Source of the DNA: SIG607 sp045605385
Lineage (GTDB): Bacteria; Bacillota; Clostridia; Oscillospirales; Acutalibacteraceae
Direction of reading: 5' to 3'
DNA: 64,000 nt
Assembly: GCA_045605385.1 (NCBI GenBank)
Contig: JAZUPW010000039.1
Coordinates: forward strand, 118,132 to 182,131
In this document: piece after piece, positions 41,188-49,010 of the stretch
Numbering within the stretch: the stretch's first letter is position 1
Layout: each line of letters starts with the position of its first letter
Made by a program: the position numbers and the translations under genes
Notes under the pieces: generated by a model
Databases searched by the model: none
Told to the model about the DNA's origin: nothing
Seen by the model: only the letters and a program-made list of their open reading frames with translations

Positions 41188-41997
41188 ATGGAGAAAATAC
41201 TCTTGCCCGAAGTAGTTGCCGTTGGAATTTATAACTCTAAAACGGCGGTAAAGAATAAAGAAATCACAAAAACAAGAAAAACAACTATGTTTGAAATAGA
41301 ACTACCAATTGAAAAAGGCGGTATTTCTTATATAAACTCTACAAGCAACCCTATAACACCCGATTGTATTGTTTGCGCTAAAGCGGGGCAAACGCGCCAT
41401 TCAAAACTTCCTTATAAATGTTATTACATACATATGATAGCAGAAAAAGGGTATTTATACGACCTTCTTAATTCCTTGCCGGATTTTTTAACAGTTAAAG
41501 ACCGCAATAAATATGAAACTATTTTTAAAGATATGTGTAAGTATTATGATAGCCAAACGTATCACGACAACATTATGCTTCAAAGCCTTATTTTAAAACT
41601 TGTTTATACGCTTGAAAAAGAAAAGAGAAAGCAAAATTTAAACAGTAAAACAAAGGCTAATAATTACTTGCTTATAAACGAAGCAATAAGTTATATAAAA
41701 GAAAATCTTACAGCTGATTTAAAACTTGAAACGGTTGCTCAAAAGGTTAATTTAAGTCCTGTGTATTTTCATAATTGCTTTAAGGCATCAACAGGCAAAA
41801 CGCTATGTGATTATGTTGAAGAACAGCGAATTAAAAAAGAGGTGAATCTATTACTTACAACAGATATGTCACTTACCCGCATAGCCTTTGAATGCGGCTT
41901 TTCTTCGCAAAGTTATTTTAGTTTTGCCTTTAAAAGAAGAATGAAAACAACACCTCGCAACTATGTAAAACAAGTTAATGAAAAATACAATACGTAA
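41188..41997 (+). CDS. AraC family regulator of the carbohydrate locus
   Basis: A 269-residue AraC protein with an N-terminal ligand-binding half (about 20-130) and a C-terminal double helix-turn-helix (about 165-262) ending in CGFSSQSYFSFAFKRRMKTTPRNYV. It is divergent from the five-gene operon and convergent with the propeller gene, so it is the natural regulator of the locus. AAAGGTGA precedes the ATG. Confidence 0.9.
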   Translation: MEKILLPEVVAVGIYNSKTAVKNKEITKTRKTTMFEIELPIEKGGISYINSTSNPITPDCIVCAKAGQTRHSKLPYKCYYIHMIAEKGYLYDLLNSLPDFLTVKDRNKYETIFKDMCKYYDSQTYHDNIMLQSLILKLVYTLEKEKRKQNLNSKTKANNYLLINEAISYIKENLTADLKLETVAQKVNLSPVYFHNCFKASTGKTLCDYVEEQRIKKEVNLLLTTDMSLTRIAFECGFSSQSYFSFAFKRRMKTTPRNYVKQVNEKYNT

Positions 41998-41998
41998 A

Positions 41999-42032
41999 AA
42001 AGCACGTACCTTTTTATGTAGGTACGTGCTTT
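41999..42032. terminator. Bidirectional terminator
   Basis: Perfect 13-bp arms AAAGCACGTACCT and AGGTACGTGCTTT with an eight-base loop, between the convergent AraC and propeller genes. Confidence 0.85.
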
Positions 42033-42035
42033 AAA

Positions 42036-43532
42036 TTATTTATCTGCGCCGAAGTGAATGGAATATATATCACTGTCAAGCATTCTTATTTTTAAAATTA
42101 CTTCTTTGCCCGAAAAATCTTTAACATTGCCGCTACCGAAACGGATTTTTCTGTCGGGCGCGTCGCCAAATGTTTCACAACTTTCTATTTTGTTGCCCAA
42201 GGTGTCTTCAAGTGTGAAGTATAAGTATCCTCTTGCTGAAGTTCTTATATTGGCATAAAGGTCTTCACCCTCAAAAATAAAGGGTTTTGTTACAACAACG
42301 GCTTCTTTGCTTCCTTTTGCGTGAAGACTTGCAAAACCGTCTAAACGAATAGTATAACGGTCAAGCACTGTTGGTATGCCGTGCCATTCTTCATCGGGCG
42401 CATACATTGCAATTTCTTTGCCTTCGGTTTTATCTTCGCAATCCACCTCAAATACGCCGTATGAAGGGTAACCCGGACCGCCGTAAAGCCAGTTTCTGCC
42501 GTTTTCTCTGCCACAGCGCAAAAAAGGTTCGGAAAAACGCTTGAACTTTCTGCCGTTATGTGAGGCAATAAAGGTGCAGTCGGTAATGGCAAGTCCCATT
42601 CTTGCCTCGCGGCTGTAACGTTCTTTTCGGCCTTCAACGTCGCACAGTTCATCGTAATTTTCAGTCCACGCTTTGCGTTCTATATAACGTGTAGGGAAAC
42701 CAATTTGTATATGCTCAGCGCGGAAATAAGAGGTGATTTTGTTTTCGTACATAGCCAAATTATATTCGTTATCGTCAAAAAGTATAGGATAGGTTTCGCC
42801 CCAGTGTAAAAAATCCTCACTTTCTTTATAGCGAATATCCCGTACGCGTATTCCGTAACTGCGGCGGTCGTGAGTACTTATGGCAGGGCCGTCGTAATCA
42901 TCGGGCAAATGCTGACCCCTGAAATAACAGCGGTATTTTTTAACTCTGTCATCCCAAAAACAAGCGTGCATAGAATCGTAATGTCCGCCCGCTTCAATTA
43001 AAATGCGGTTTTCGTAATCAAAATGAATACCGTCACTGCTTAATAAAGCAACTAAACTTTCACCTTCTCCGGGTACGGAATAGGTTACCAAAGCCTTATA
43101 GCGCTCGTTATCGGGGCATAAAGGGTTAGTGTCTTTGAATACAAAAAACGGACCGTGACCTGCGGCTTTTCGCGAATTAATTATATTGTTTTGCTTACTG
43201 CCGTCAAATTCAAACATATTAAGAACAGGACGTTCCCAATTTATTCCGTCTTTGCTTTCGGCATAACAAAAATAATAGGTGTTATCACGGATTTCGCCAT
43301 TGCTGTTTCTTTGAATTGTAGACATACTTCTGCCAATATAATAAAGGCGGTATTTATCATCATCTTTAAACATACACTGCGAAGTACTGCCGTCGCCCTC
43401 CCAAGGCATATTATAAGTCATAACACGCTCTTTTTTTATTGGTTCGTGCAATAAAAACTCTGCGGTTGTCTTTTGCGTATCAATTAAATAATCATCAAAA
43501 AAACATTCGCGGCGGTTTCCTATGTTTATCAT
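42036..43532 (-). CDS. Five-bladed beta-propeller protein, GH32/GH43-like
   Basis: A 498-residue protein with repeated blade motifs (YRLYYIGR, YYFCYAESKDGINWERP, ERYKALVTYS, KKYRCYFRG, EIAMYAPDEEWHG) and a C-terminal beta-sandwich (about 405-498). The repeats resemble inverting or retaining furanosidase propellers (GH32, GH43, GH68), but I cannot assign the three catalytic acids with confidence. No signal peptide. AAGGAGGGG precedes the start; it is a single-gene unit with its own promoter. Confidence 0.65.
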   Translation of the reverse strand: MINIGNRRECFFDDYLIDTQKTTAEFLLHEPIKKERVMTYNMPWEGDGSTSQCMFKDDDKYRLYYIGRSMSTIQRNSNGEIRDNTYYFCYAESKDGINWERPVLNMFEFDGSKQNNIINSRKAAGHGPFFVFKDTNPLCPDNERYKALVTYSVPGEGESLVALLSSDGIHFDYENRILIEAGGHYDSMHACFWDDRVKKYRCYFRGQHLPDDYDGPAISTHDRRSYGIRVRDIRYKESEDFLHWGETYPILFDDNEYNLAMYENKITSYFRAEHIQIGFPTRYIERKAWTENYDELCDVEGRKERYSREARMGLAITDCTFIASHNGRKFKRFSEPFLRCGRENGRNWLYGGPGYPSYGVFEVDCEDKTEGKEIAMYAPDEEWHGIPTVLDRYTIRLDGFASLHAKGSKEAVVVTKPFIFEGEDLYANIRTSARGYLYFTLEDTLGNKIESCETFGDAPDRKIRFGSGNVKDFSGKEVILKIRMLDSDIYSIHFGADK

Positions 43533-43563
43533 AAATACCCCTCCTTAAGCGAACCTCACTATA

Positions 43564-43595
43564 TTGGTTATACCAAAAATTATAGTTTTTTTCAA
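43564..43595 (-). promoter_or_regulatory. Promoter of the propeller gene with overlapping palindrome
   Basis: Minus-strand TTGAAA (43590-43595), 17-base spacer, TATAAC (43567-43572). The -10 is embedded in TTGGT-TAT-ACCAA (43564-43576), a perfect palindrome in the place of an operator. Confidence 0.65.
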
Positions 43596-43620
43596 TACAA
43601 AAATAAGACATATTAAAAAA

Positions 43621-43647
43621 ATAAAGACCTGTTTAGCAGGTCTTTAT
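43621..43647 (-). terminator. Terminator of the Nif3-like/glnS/gltX/nrdR run
   Basis: Arms ATAAAGACCTG (43621-43631) and CAGGTCTTTAT (43637-43647); the loop contains the stop codon of the Nif3-like gene. T-rich tract follows on the minus strand. Confidence 0.8.
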
Positions 43648-44379
43648 ATAAGTGAAATGCTCGGTTATAAAATTTATTTTAGCAAATTTTTCCTTTAAGA
43701 TTTTACAAAGAGGTTCAATAACAACGTCTTCAGTGTTAAAGTGTCCGCCGTCAACAAGAGTAACACCCATTTGGGCTGCTGCATTAAATAAATGATGCTT
43801 ACACTCGCTCGTTACAAGCGCGTCGGCGCCGTTTTCTTTGGCAAGGAACAAAAAGTCTGCGCCGCTGCCCGAACAAACCGCAACACGTTTTACGCTGTTA
43901 TTGCCCGAATACTTAACCGATGTGTTCAGTTTTTCTTTAACGTATTTTGCAAAATTGTCTGCGCCTAATTCGGTTTTCAGTTCTGCAATAGGGAAGATAA
44001 AACCGTCTTCACAGTTAATAAACTTTGCATTATCAAGTTCTAAAACTTTAAGTAATGCCGCATTAACACCCTTTTGGGCAATATCTAAATTGGTGTGCAT
44101 ACTAATAACCGAAATGTCGTTTTCAATAAGGCGGTAAACAACATCCCCCTTTAAAACCTTTTTTAATGGACTGAAAATAACGGGGTGGTGGGTTATTATA
44201 AGTTGCGCGCCTTTTTCTATTGCAGTATCAACTGTTTTCTGCGTACAGTCAAGAGCAATTACACAAGAAGTAATATCGGCATTTTTATCGCCCACTAAAA
44301 GACCAACGTTGTCAAATTCCAACGCGGTTTCTGTTGGCGCAATTTCACATAAAAAATCTAAAATACTTTTAAGTTTCAT
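43633..44379 (-). CDS. Nif3-like dinuclear metal centre protein (GTP cyclohydrolase 1 type 2 family)
   Basis: A 248-residue Nif3/YqfO protein without the PII-like insert. Metal ligands are visible in LIITHHPVIFSPLK (about 58-71) and VDGGHFNTED near the C-terminus (about 213-222), together with ISMHTNLDIA. Members form hexameric rings; the reaction is unsettled. It lies two bases after glnS and ends in the terminator. Confidence 0.9.
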   Translation of the reverse strand: MKLKSILDFLCEIAPTETALEFDNVGLLVGDKNADITSCVIALDCTQKTVDTAIEKGAQLIITHHPVIFSPLKKVLKGDVVYRLIENDISVISMHTNLDIAQKGVNAALLKVLELDNAKFINCEDGFIFPIAELKTELGADNFAKYVKEKLNTSVKYSGNNSVKRVAVCSGSGADFLFLAKENGADALVTSECKHHLFNAAAQMGVTLVDGGHFNTEDVVIEPLCKILKEKFAKINFITEHFTYIKTC

Positions 44380-44381
44380 AA

Positions 44382-46067
44382 TTACTTTTTAAACGAATCC
44401 TTTAAAGCAACAGTACGGTTTATAACAACGTTATCAGGTGTTGATTCAGTATCAATGCAGAAGTAACCCTGACGCATAAACTGGAAGGTTTCACCGATTT
44501 TCGCATTCATAACGTCGGGACCTATTTTACAACCTGTTAAGACTTTAAGCGAATCAGGATTAAGGTTATCAGCAAAACTTTCAACGCCTTCTTCATCACT
44601 TGGGTTTTCAACGTTAAACAGTTGGTCGTAAAGTTTAACGGTAGCATCTGTAGCCTGTTTTTCGCTTATCCAGTGCAACGTACCCTTAACTTTTCTGCCG
44701 TCGGGCGTTTCACCGCCGAAACTTTCGGGGTCATAAGTGCAGTGAACAACAGTAATATTACCGTTTTCATCGGTTTCGTGAGAAGCATATTTAACAAAGT
44801 AAGCACCCTTTAAACGAACCTCTTTTTCGGGGCAAAGGCGGAAGTACTTACCAACGGGATTAAGCATAAAGTCTTCTTTTTCAATGTAAAGATTCTTAGA
44901 GAAAAGAACGGTATACTTGCCTTCTTCGGGTTTGTTGGGATTAACGTCAACCTGTATTTCTTCTATTCTTTCTTCATCGTAGTTGTCAATAACAATCTTT
45001 AACGGGTCAAGCACTACCATGGCGCGTTTTGCATTAAGGTTAAGGTTATCTCTTACACAAGATTCCAAAAGTGCGTAATCTATTACGCTGTGAGCCTTGG
45101 AAACGCCTATTTTTTCAACAAAAGCGCGTATAGCCTCGGCAGGGTATCCGCGTCTGCGCATACCGCAAATTGTTGCCATACGGGGGTCATCCCAACCCGA
45201 AACAATACCGTCGTTAACAAGTTTTAAGCATTTACGCTTACTTGTAAGAGTATAGTTTACGTTCATTCTTGCAAACTCTATCTGGCGGGGAGGAGTAGGA
45301 ATGTCAAGAGCCTGTAAGAACCAATTGTAAAGAGGACGGTGATTTTCAAATTCAAGCGAACAAAGTGAATGTGTTACGCCTTCTTTAGCATCGGAAAGCG
45401 GATGCGCAAAGTCGTACATAGGATACACACACCATTTATCTCCCGTGCGGTGGTGGTGAGCCTTCATAACACGGTAAATAACGGGGTCGCGCATATTAAG
45501 GTTAGAAGAAGCCATATCTATTTTTGCACGAAGAACAAGTGTGCCGTTTTCAAACTCACCCGCAGTCATTCGCGCAAAAAGGTCTTTGGTTTCCTCAATA
45601 GGTCTGTTGCGGTAGGGACTGTCTTTACCGGGTTCGGTAAGAGTACCGCGGTATTCTCTTATCTGGTCGGGTGTAAGTTCATCAACGTAAGCTAAACCCT
45701 TATCAATAAGTTTTAATGCACATTCGTATATATAATCGAAATAATCTGAAGCAAAATACACGTTGTCCCAATTAAAACCTAACCATTTAATATCTTCTTT
45801 AATGGCGTCTACGTATTCAACGTCTTCTTTGGTGGGGTTGGTATCGTCAAGCCTCAAATTACAGGTTCCACCGTATTTTTCGGCAGTCTGGAAATCAATG
45901 CAAATAGCCTTTGCGTGACCAATGTGAAGATATCCGTTAGGTTCGGGCGGAAAACGTGTCTGAATTTTTGTATAAACGCCTTGTTCTAAATCTTCATCTA
46001 TAAAATCATATATAAAGTTAGAAGTTTTTTCAACAACCTCTGTTGTGGTTAATTCTTCGTTTGCCAT
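44382..46067 (-). CDS. glnS: Glutaminyl-tRNA synthetase
   Basis: Charges tRNA-Gln directly. The 561 residues show the HIGH-type motif PPEPNGYLHIGHAK (about 31-44), GGTCNLRLDDTNP, the KMSKS-type TSKRK, and the C-terminal beta-barrel anticodon domain. Start at the ATG at 46065-46067 with AAAGGA at good spacing; an ATG three codons upstream is too close to it. Many Firmicutes lack this enzyme and use GatCAB, so its presence marks the lineage. It overlaps the gltX tail by 38 bases. Confidence 0.96.
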   Translation of the reverse strand: MANEELTTTEVVEKTSNFIYDFIDEDLEQGVYTKIQTRFPPEPNGYLHIGHAKAICIDFQTAEKYGGTCNLRLDDTNPTKEDVEYVDAIKEDIKWLGFNWDNVYFASDYFDYIYECALKLIDKGLAYVDELTPDQIREYRGTLTEPGKDSPYRNRPIEETKDLFARMTAGEFENGTLVLRAKIDMASSNLNMRDPVIYRVMKAHHHRTGDKWCVYPMYDFAHPLSDAKEGVTHSLCSLEFENHRPLYNWFLQALDIPTPPRQIEFARMNVNYTLTSKRKCLKLVNDGIVSGWDDPRMATICGMRRRGYPAEAIRAFVEKIGVSKAHSVIDYALLESCVRDNLNLNAKRAMVVLDPLKIVIDNYDEERIEEIQVDVNPNKPEEGKYTVLFSKNLYIEKEDFMLNPVGKYFRLCPEKEVRLKGAYFVKYASHETDENGNITVVHCTYDPESFGGETPDGRKVKGTLHWISEKQATDATVKLYDQLFNVENPSDEEGVESFADNLNPDSLKVLTGCKIGPDVMNAKIGETFQFMRQGYFCIDTESTPDNVVINRTVALKDSFKK

Positions 46068-47733
46068 AGTAGTCATTCCTTTGAAAATTTTGAATAGCTT
46101 CATTAATGCGCTTAAAGCATTTTTCTTTACCTAATACCTGCATAATACTGCAAAGGTCAGGAGTATTTCTTCTGCCTGTAACAGCAATTCTAAGCACTGT
46201 GCTTAAATCACCGGCATGACCTTTGTAAAGGTCGGGGTTTGCTTTGTATTCTTTTGTTTCACAAGCAAAGCCAATAGGTGTGCAGCAACTTTTAATTTTT
46301 TCAAACCATTCCTGACGTTCATCATTTTCATTGTAAACGTCCATATACAGTTTTAAAAATTCTTTTGCATCGGCACCGTTTATATTTTCGGGCAATTCAT
46401 AGCAGGGAACATATAAAGAATCAAAGAAGTAAGAAAAATAATCCTTTGCTTCGCTGAACTTAGCAATATCTTTACGCGGTTTTGGAACGTCGCGATCAAT
46501 AGAAAGCATTTTTTTAGAAAACGCAACATCGTTTACAAGAAGTGTAAAGAATTCGCTGTCATATTGCTTTGCCCAGGCGCTGAGTTTTTCAAATATTGTT
46601 TCGCTGTTAAGTTTGCAAAGGTAGTTTTTGCTAACGTCTGTAAGTTTAACTTCATCAAACAAAGCGCCCGAAACACTCATTTTCTTTAAATTGAATTTAA
46701 ACTTTTTGTAAGATTCATTTGGGTTTGCTCTGCGCCAGTCTTCAAAATCGGAAGCGGCAATAGTCATAAGATATTCAATAACAGCCTCGGGGTCATAACC
46801 TTCTTCAATAAAGAAAGAAACGGCGGCTTCGGGGTCTTTACGTTTGGAAATTTTTCTTTTAGCACCGTTATCAAGTTTCATAATAGGCGAAACGTGTGCA
46901 AATTTGGGCACCTTAAAACCTAAAATCTTAAACAACTGAATATGCTTAGGTACTGAAGAAATCCATTCATCTCCGCGCATAACAATGGTGGTATGCATAA
47001 GGTGGTCGTCAATTGCATGAGCAAAGTGATAGGTGGGAATACCGTCTGATTTCAATATAACAAAATCTTCATCATTTTCGGGCATTTCAATTTTGCCTTT
47101 AATCATATCGTCAAAAACAACACGGTTTTCTTCGTTTCCGGGTGAACGCAATCTTATAACAAAACTTTCGCCTTTTTCAACTAATTCCTTTGCTTCTTCA
47201 TAGGTAATATCTCTGTGTTTCGCCCACTTGCCGTGGTAACCTGTTCTTATTTTTTCCGCTTCCTGAATATTGCGAACTTCTTCAAGGTCTTTTTCGGTGC
47301 AGAAGCAAGGGTATGCAAGACCTTTTTTAATTAAATCCTTAGCATAGGTCTGGTATATTTCGGCGCGGAGCGACTGTTTATATGGACCGTATTCGCCTTT
47401 TTCTTCGGTTCCGCTTATATAACCTTCATCTATTTCAATGCCAAAGGCTTTAAGACCGCCTATAATATTTTCAATACCGCCTTCTACTTCGCGCTTTTTG
47501 TCGGTATCTTCAATACGGGTAAAGAAAATACCTTCGCTGCTTGTGGCGGTAATGCGGTTAACAAGAGAAGTAAACAGTGTGCCAAGGTGTAAATATCCTG
47601 TGGGACTTGGCGCAACACGAACAACCCTTGCGCCTTCCTTTAAATTTCTTTCGGGGTAAAGAGCCTCAAAGTATTCGGGTTCTTTATTTATTTCAGGCAG
47701 CAAAAGTTCTGCTAATAATTCATTATTGTTCAT
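46030..47733 (-). CDS. gltX: Glutamyl-tRNA synthetase
   Basis: Class I synthetase of 567 residues, longer than the usual 480-500 because of an N-terminal extension (about 1-35) before the HIGH-type motif PSPTGYLHLGTL, which some clostridial homologues share. The KMSKS-type motif is KRKISKRKDPEA. The start is the ATG at 47731-47733 after GGAGATA. The last 12 or so codons lie inside glnS in another frame. The two synthetases form one operon with nrdR upstream. Confidence 0.95.
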   Translation of the reverse strand: MNNNELLAELLLPEINKEPEYFEALYPERNLKEGARVVRVAPSPTGYLHLGTLFTSLVNRITATSSEGIFFTRIEDTDKKREVEGGIENIIGGLKAFGIEIDEGYISGTEEKGEYGPYKQSLRAEIYQTYAKDLIKKGLAYPCFCTEKDLEEVRNIQEAEKIRTGYHGKWAKHRDITYEEAKELVEKGESFVIRLRSPGNEENRVVFDDMIKGKIEMPENDEDFVILKSDGIPTYHFAHAIDDHLMHTTIVMRGDEWISSVPKHIQLFKILGFKVPKFAHVSPIMKLDNGAKRKISKRKDPEAAVSFFIEEGYDPEAVIEYLMTIAASDFEDWRRANPNESYKKFKFNLKKMSVSGALFDEVKLTDVSKNYLCKLNSETIFEKLSAWAKQYDSEFFTLLVNDVAFSKKMLSIDRDVPKPRKDIAKFSEAKDYFSYFFDSLYVPCYELPENINGADAKEFLKLYMDVYNENDERQEWFEKIKSCCTPIGFACETKEYKANPDLYKGHAGDLSTVLRIAVTGRRNTPDLCSIMQVLGKEKCFKRINEAIQNFQRNDYYGKRRINHNRGC

Positions 47734-47746
47734 AAGTATCTCCAAA

Positions 47747-48199
47747 TTATTTTTTAAGCAACATATTAAGCTCGTCCATAAAACTTGAAACGTCTTTGAA
47801 ACGGCGGTAAACCGAAGCAAATCTTACGTAAGCAACTTCATCAAGGTCTTTAAGTTTTTCCATTGTAAGCTGACCTATACGTTCAGAAGATACCTCACGG
47901 TCAAGCGAGTTCTGAATGGTTGCTTCAATTTCATCTATAAGGTTATCAAGAGTATCAATGGAAACAGGACGCTTTTCACAAGCGCGAAGCAAACCGTTCA
48001 TAAGTTTTTCACGGCTGAACTGTTCGCGGGATTTATCCTTTTTAATAACAATGATAGGAAGACTTTCTATCATTTCGTAGGTAGTAAAACGCTTGGCGCA
48101 ACTTAAGCACTCTCTTCTGCGTCTTATACGTTCGCCTTCGTCGGTAGGTCGCGAATCAACAACCTTGCTTTCTTCAAAACTGCAAAAAGGACATTTCAT
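47747..48199 (-). CDS. nrdR: Transcriptional repressor NrdR
   Basis: A 150-residue regulator of ribonucleotide reductase genes. The N-terminal zinc ribbon has Cys3, Cys6, Cys31 and Cys34 (MKCPFC and CLSC), followed by the RRRRECLSC basic segment and the ATP-cone domain (about 47-137) with IIVIKKDKSREQFSREKLMNGLLRACEKR. The start is the ATG at 48197-48199 after AAGGTGG. No nrd gene is in the window. Confidence 0.96.
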   Translation of the reverse strand: MKCPFCSFEESKVVDSRPTDEGERIRRRRECLSCAKRFTTYEMIESLPIIVIKKDKSREQFSREKLMNGLLRACEKRPVSIDTLDNLIDEIEATIQNSLDREVSSERIGQLTMEKLKDLDEVAYVRFASVYRRFKDVSSFMDELNMLLKK

Positions 48200-48234
48200 A
48201 TATCTTGCCACCTTTTTTAAAAAATATATATACC

Positions 48235-48266
48235 ATAATACCACATCTTGTTATAAATAACAAGAT
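48235..48266 (-). promoter_or_regulatory. nrdR promoter with 22-bp palindrome
   Basis: Minus-strand TTGTTA (48258-48263), 17-base spacer, TATTAT (48235-48240). A perfect palindrome with 10-bp arms (ATCTTGTTAT-AA-ATAACAAGAT, 48245-48266) covers the -35. It does not look like the ACACTATAT-type NrdR box. Confidence 0.65.
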
Positions 48267-48301
48267 TATTTTTAAATAATGTATGAATTACGGTTTGTTT
48301 C

Positions 48302-48330
48302 TTGCTTTTTTAATACGTTTATGATATCAT
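48302..48330 (+). promoter_or_regulatory. Promoter of the cyclophilin gene
   Basis: TTGCTT (48302-48307), 17-base spacer, TATCAT (48325-48330), about 30 bases to the ATG at 48367. Confidence 0.6.
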
Positions 48331-48366
48331 TTAGTAAATTTAAAGCGAAAAAAGGAGAAAAATAAT

Positions 48367-48960
48367 ATGAGTTTTCAAACAAAACCAATTGAAAAAGGCG
48401 ATTTAGTTGCTGTTATGCACACAACTATGGGTGATATAAAGATAAAACTTTTCCCCGAACAGGCACCCAAAACGGTAGAAAACTTTACTACCCACGCTAA
48501 AAACGGATATTATAACGGAATAATTTTCCACCGAATTATAAAAGATTTTATGATTCAGGGCGGTGACCCAACAGGAACCGGTATGGGCGGCGAAAGTATT
48601 TGGGGCAGAAGTTTTAAGGATGAATTTTCTAAAGACCTTCATAATCTTCGCGGCGCACTTTGTATGGCAAATGCAGGTCCTAACACAAACGGCAGCCAGT
48701 TCTTTATTGTTCAGGCAAATACTTGCCCCGAAAACATGATAGAACAAATGGAAGAACTTTCCGATATGTTCCCCGCAGAATGTGTTGAAGAATATAAGGC
48801 GCTTGGCGGCACACCTTGGCTTGACTACCGCCACAGCGTATTCGGTCACGTTATGGAAGGTATGGACACCGTTGATGCCATGGCAAACGTTAAAACCGGC
48901 GCAAACGATAAACCTGTTGAAGATATTTCCATTATCGGAATTGATATTGAAAATTATTAA
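48367..48960 (+). CDS. Peptidyl-prolyl cis-trans isomerase, cyclophilin type
   Basis: A 197-residue cytoplasmic cyclophilin. The catalytic Arg is in IIFHRIIKDFMIQGGDPTGTG (about 56-76), and the NTNGSQFFI motif follows (about 116-124). An insertion of about 30 residues after QANTCPENM makes it longer than the 140-170 residues of small bacterial forms. No signal peptide. AAAAGGAG precedes the ATG. Single-gene unit. Confidence 0.93.
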   Translation: MSFQTKPIEKGDLVAVMHTTMGDIKIKLFPEQAPKTVENFTTHAKNGYYNGIIFHRIIKDFMIQGGDPTGTGMGGESIWGRSFKDEFSKDLHNLRGALCMANAGPNTNGSQFFIVQANTCPENMIEQMEELSDMFPAECVEEYKALGGTPWLDYRHSVFGHVMEGMDTVDAMANVKTGANDKPVEDISIIGIDIENY

Positions 48961-48970
48961 TACAAGTGCA

Positions 48971-49004
48971 AAAAAATGTCTGCGAGAATTCGCAGACATT
49001 TTTT
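48971..49004. terminator. Bidirectional terminator
   Basis: Perfect 15-bp arms AAAAAATGTCTGCGA and TCGCAGACATTTTTT with a four-base loop, between the convergent cyclophilin and galT genes. Confidence 0.88.
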
Positions 49005-49010
49005 ATTCAA

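Noticed and set aside
48403..48999. 198-residue open frame opposite the cyclophilin gene
   Set aside because: Full antisense overlap with a clear cyclophilin, no ribosome site or domain, and a Cys/His/Phe-rich composition.
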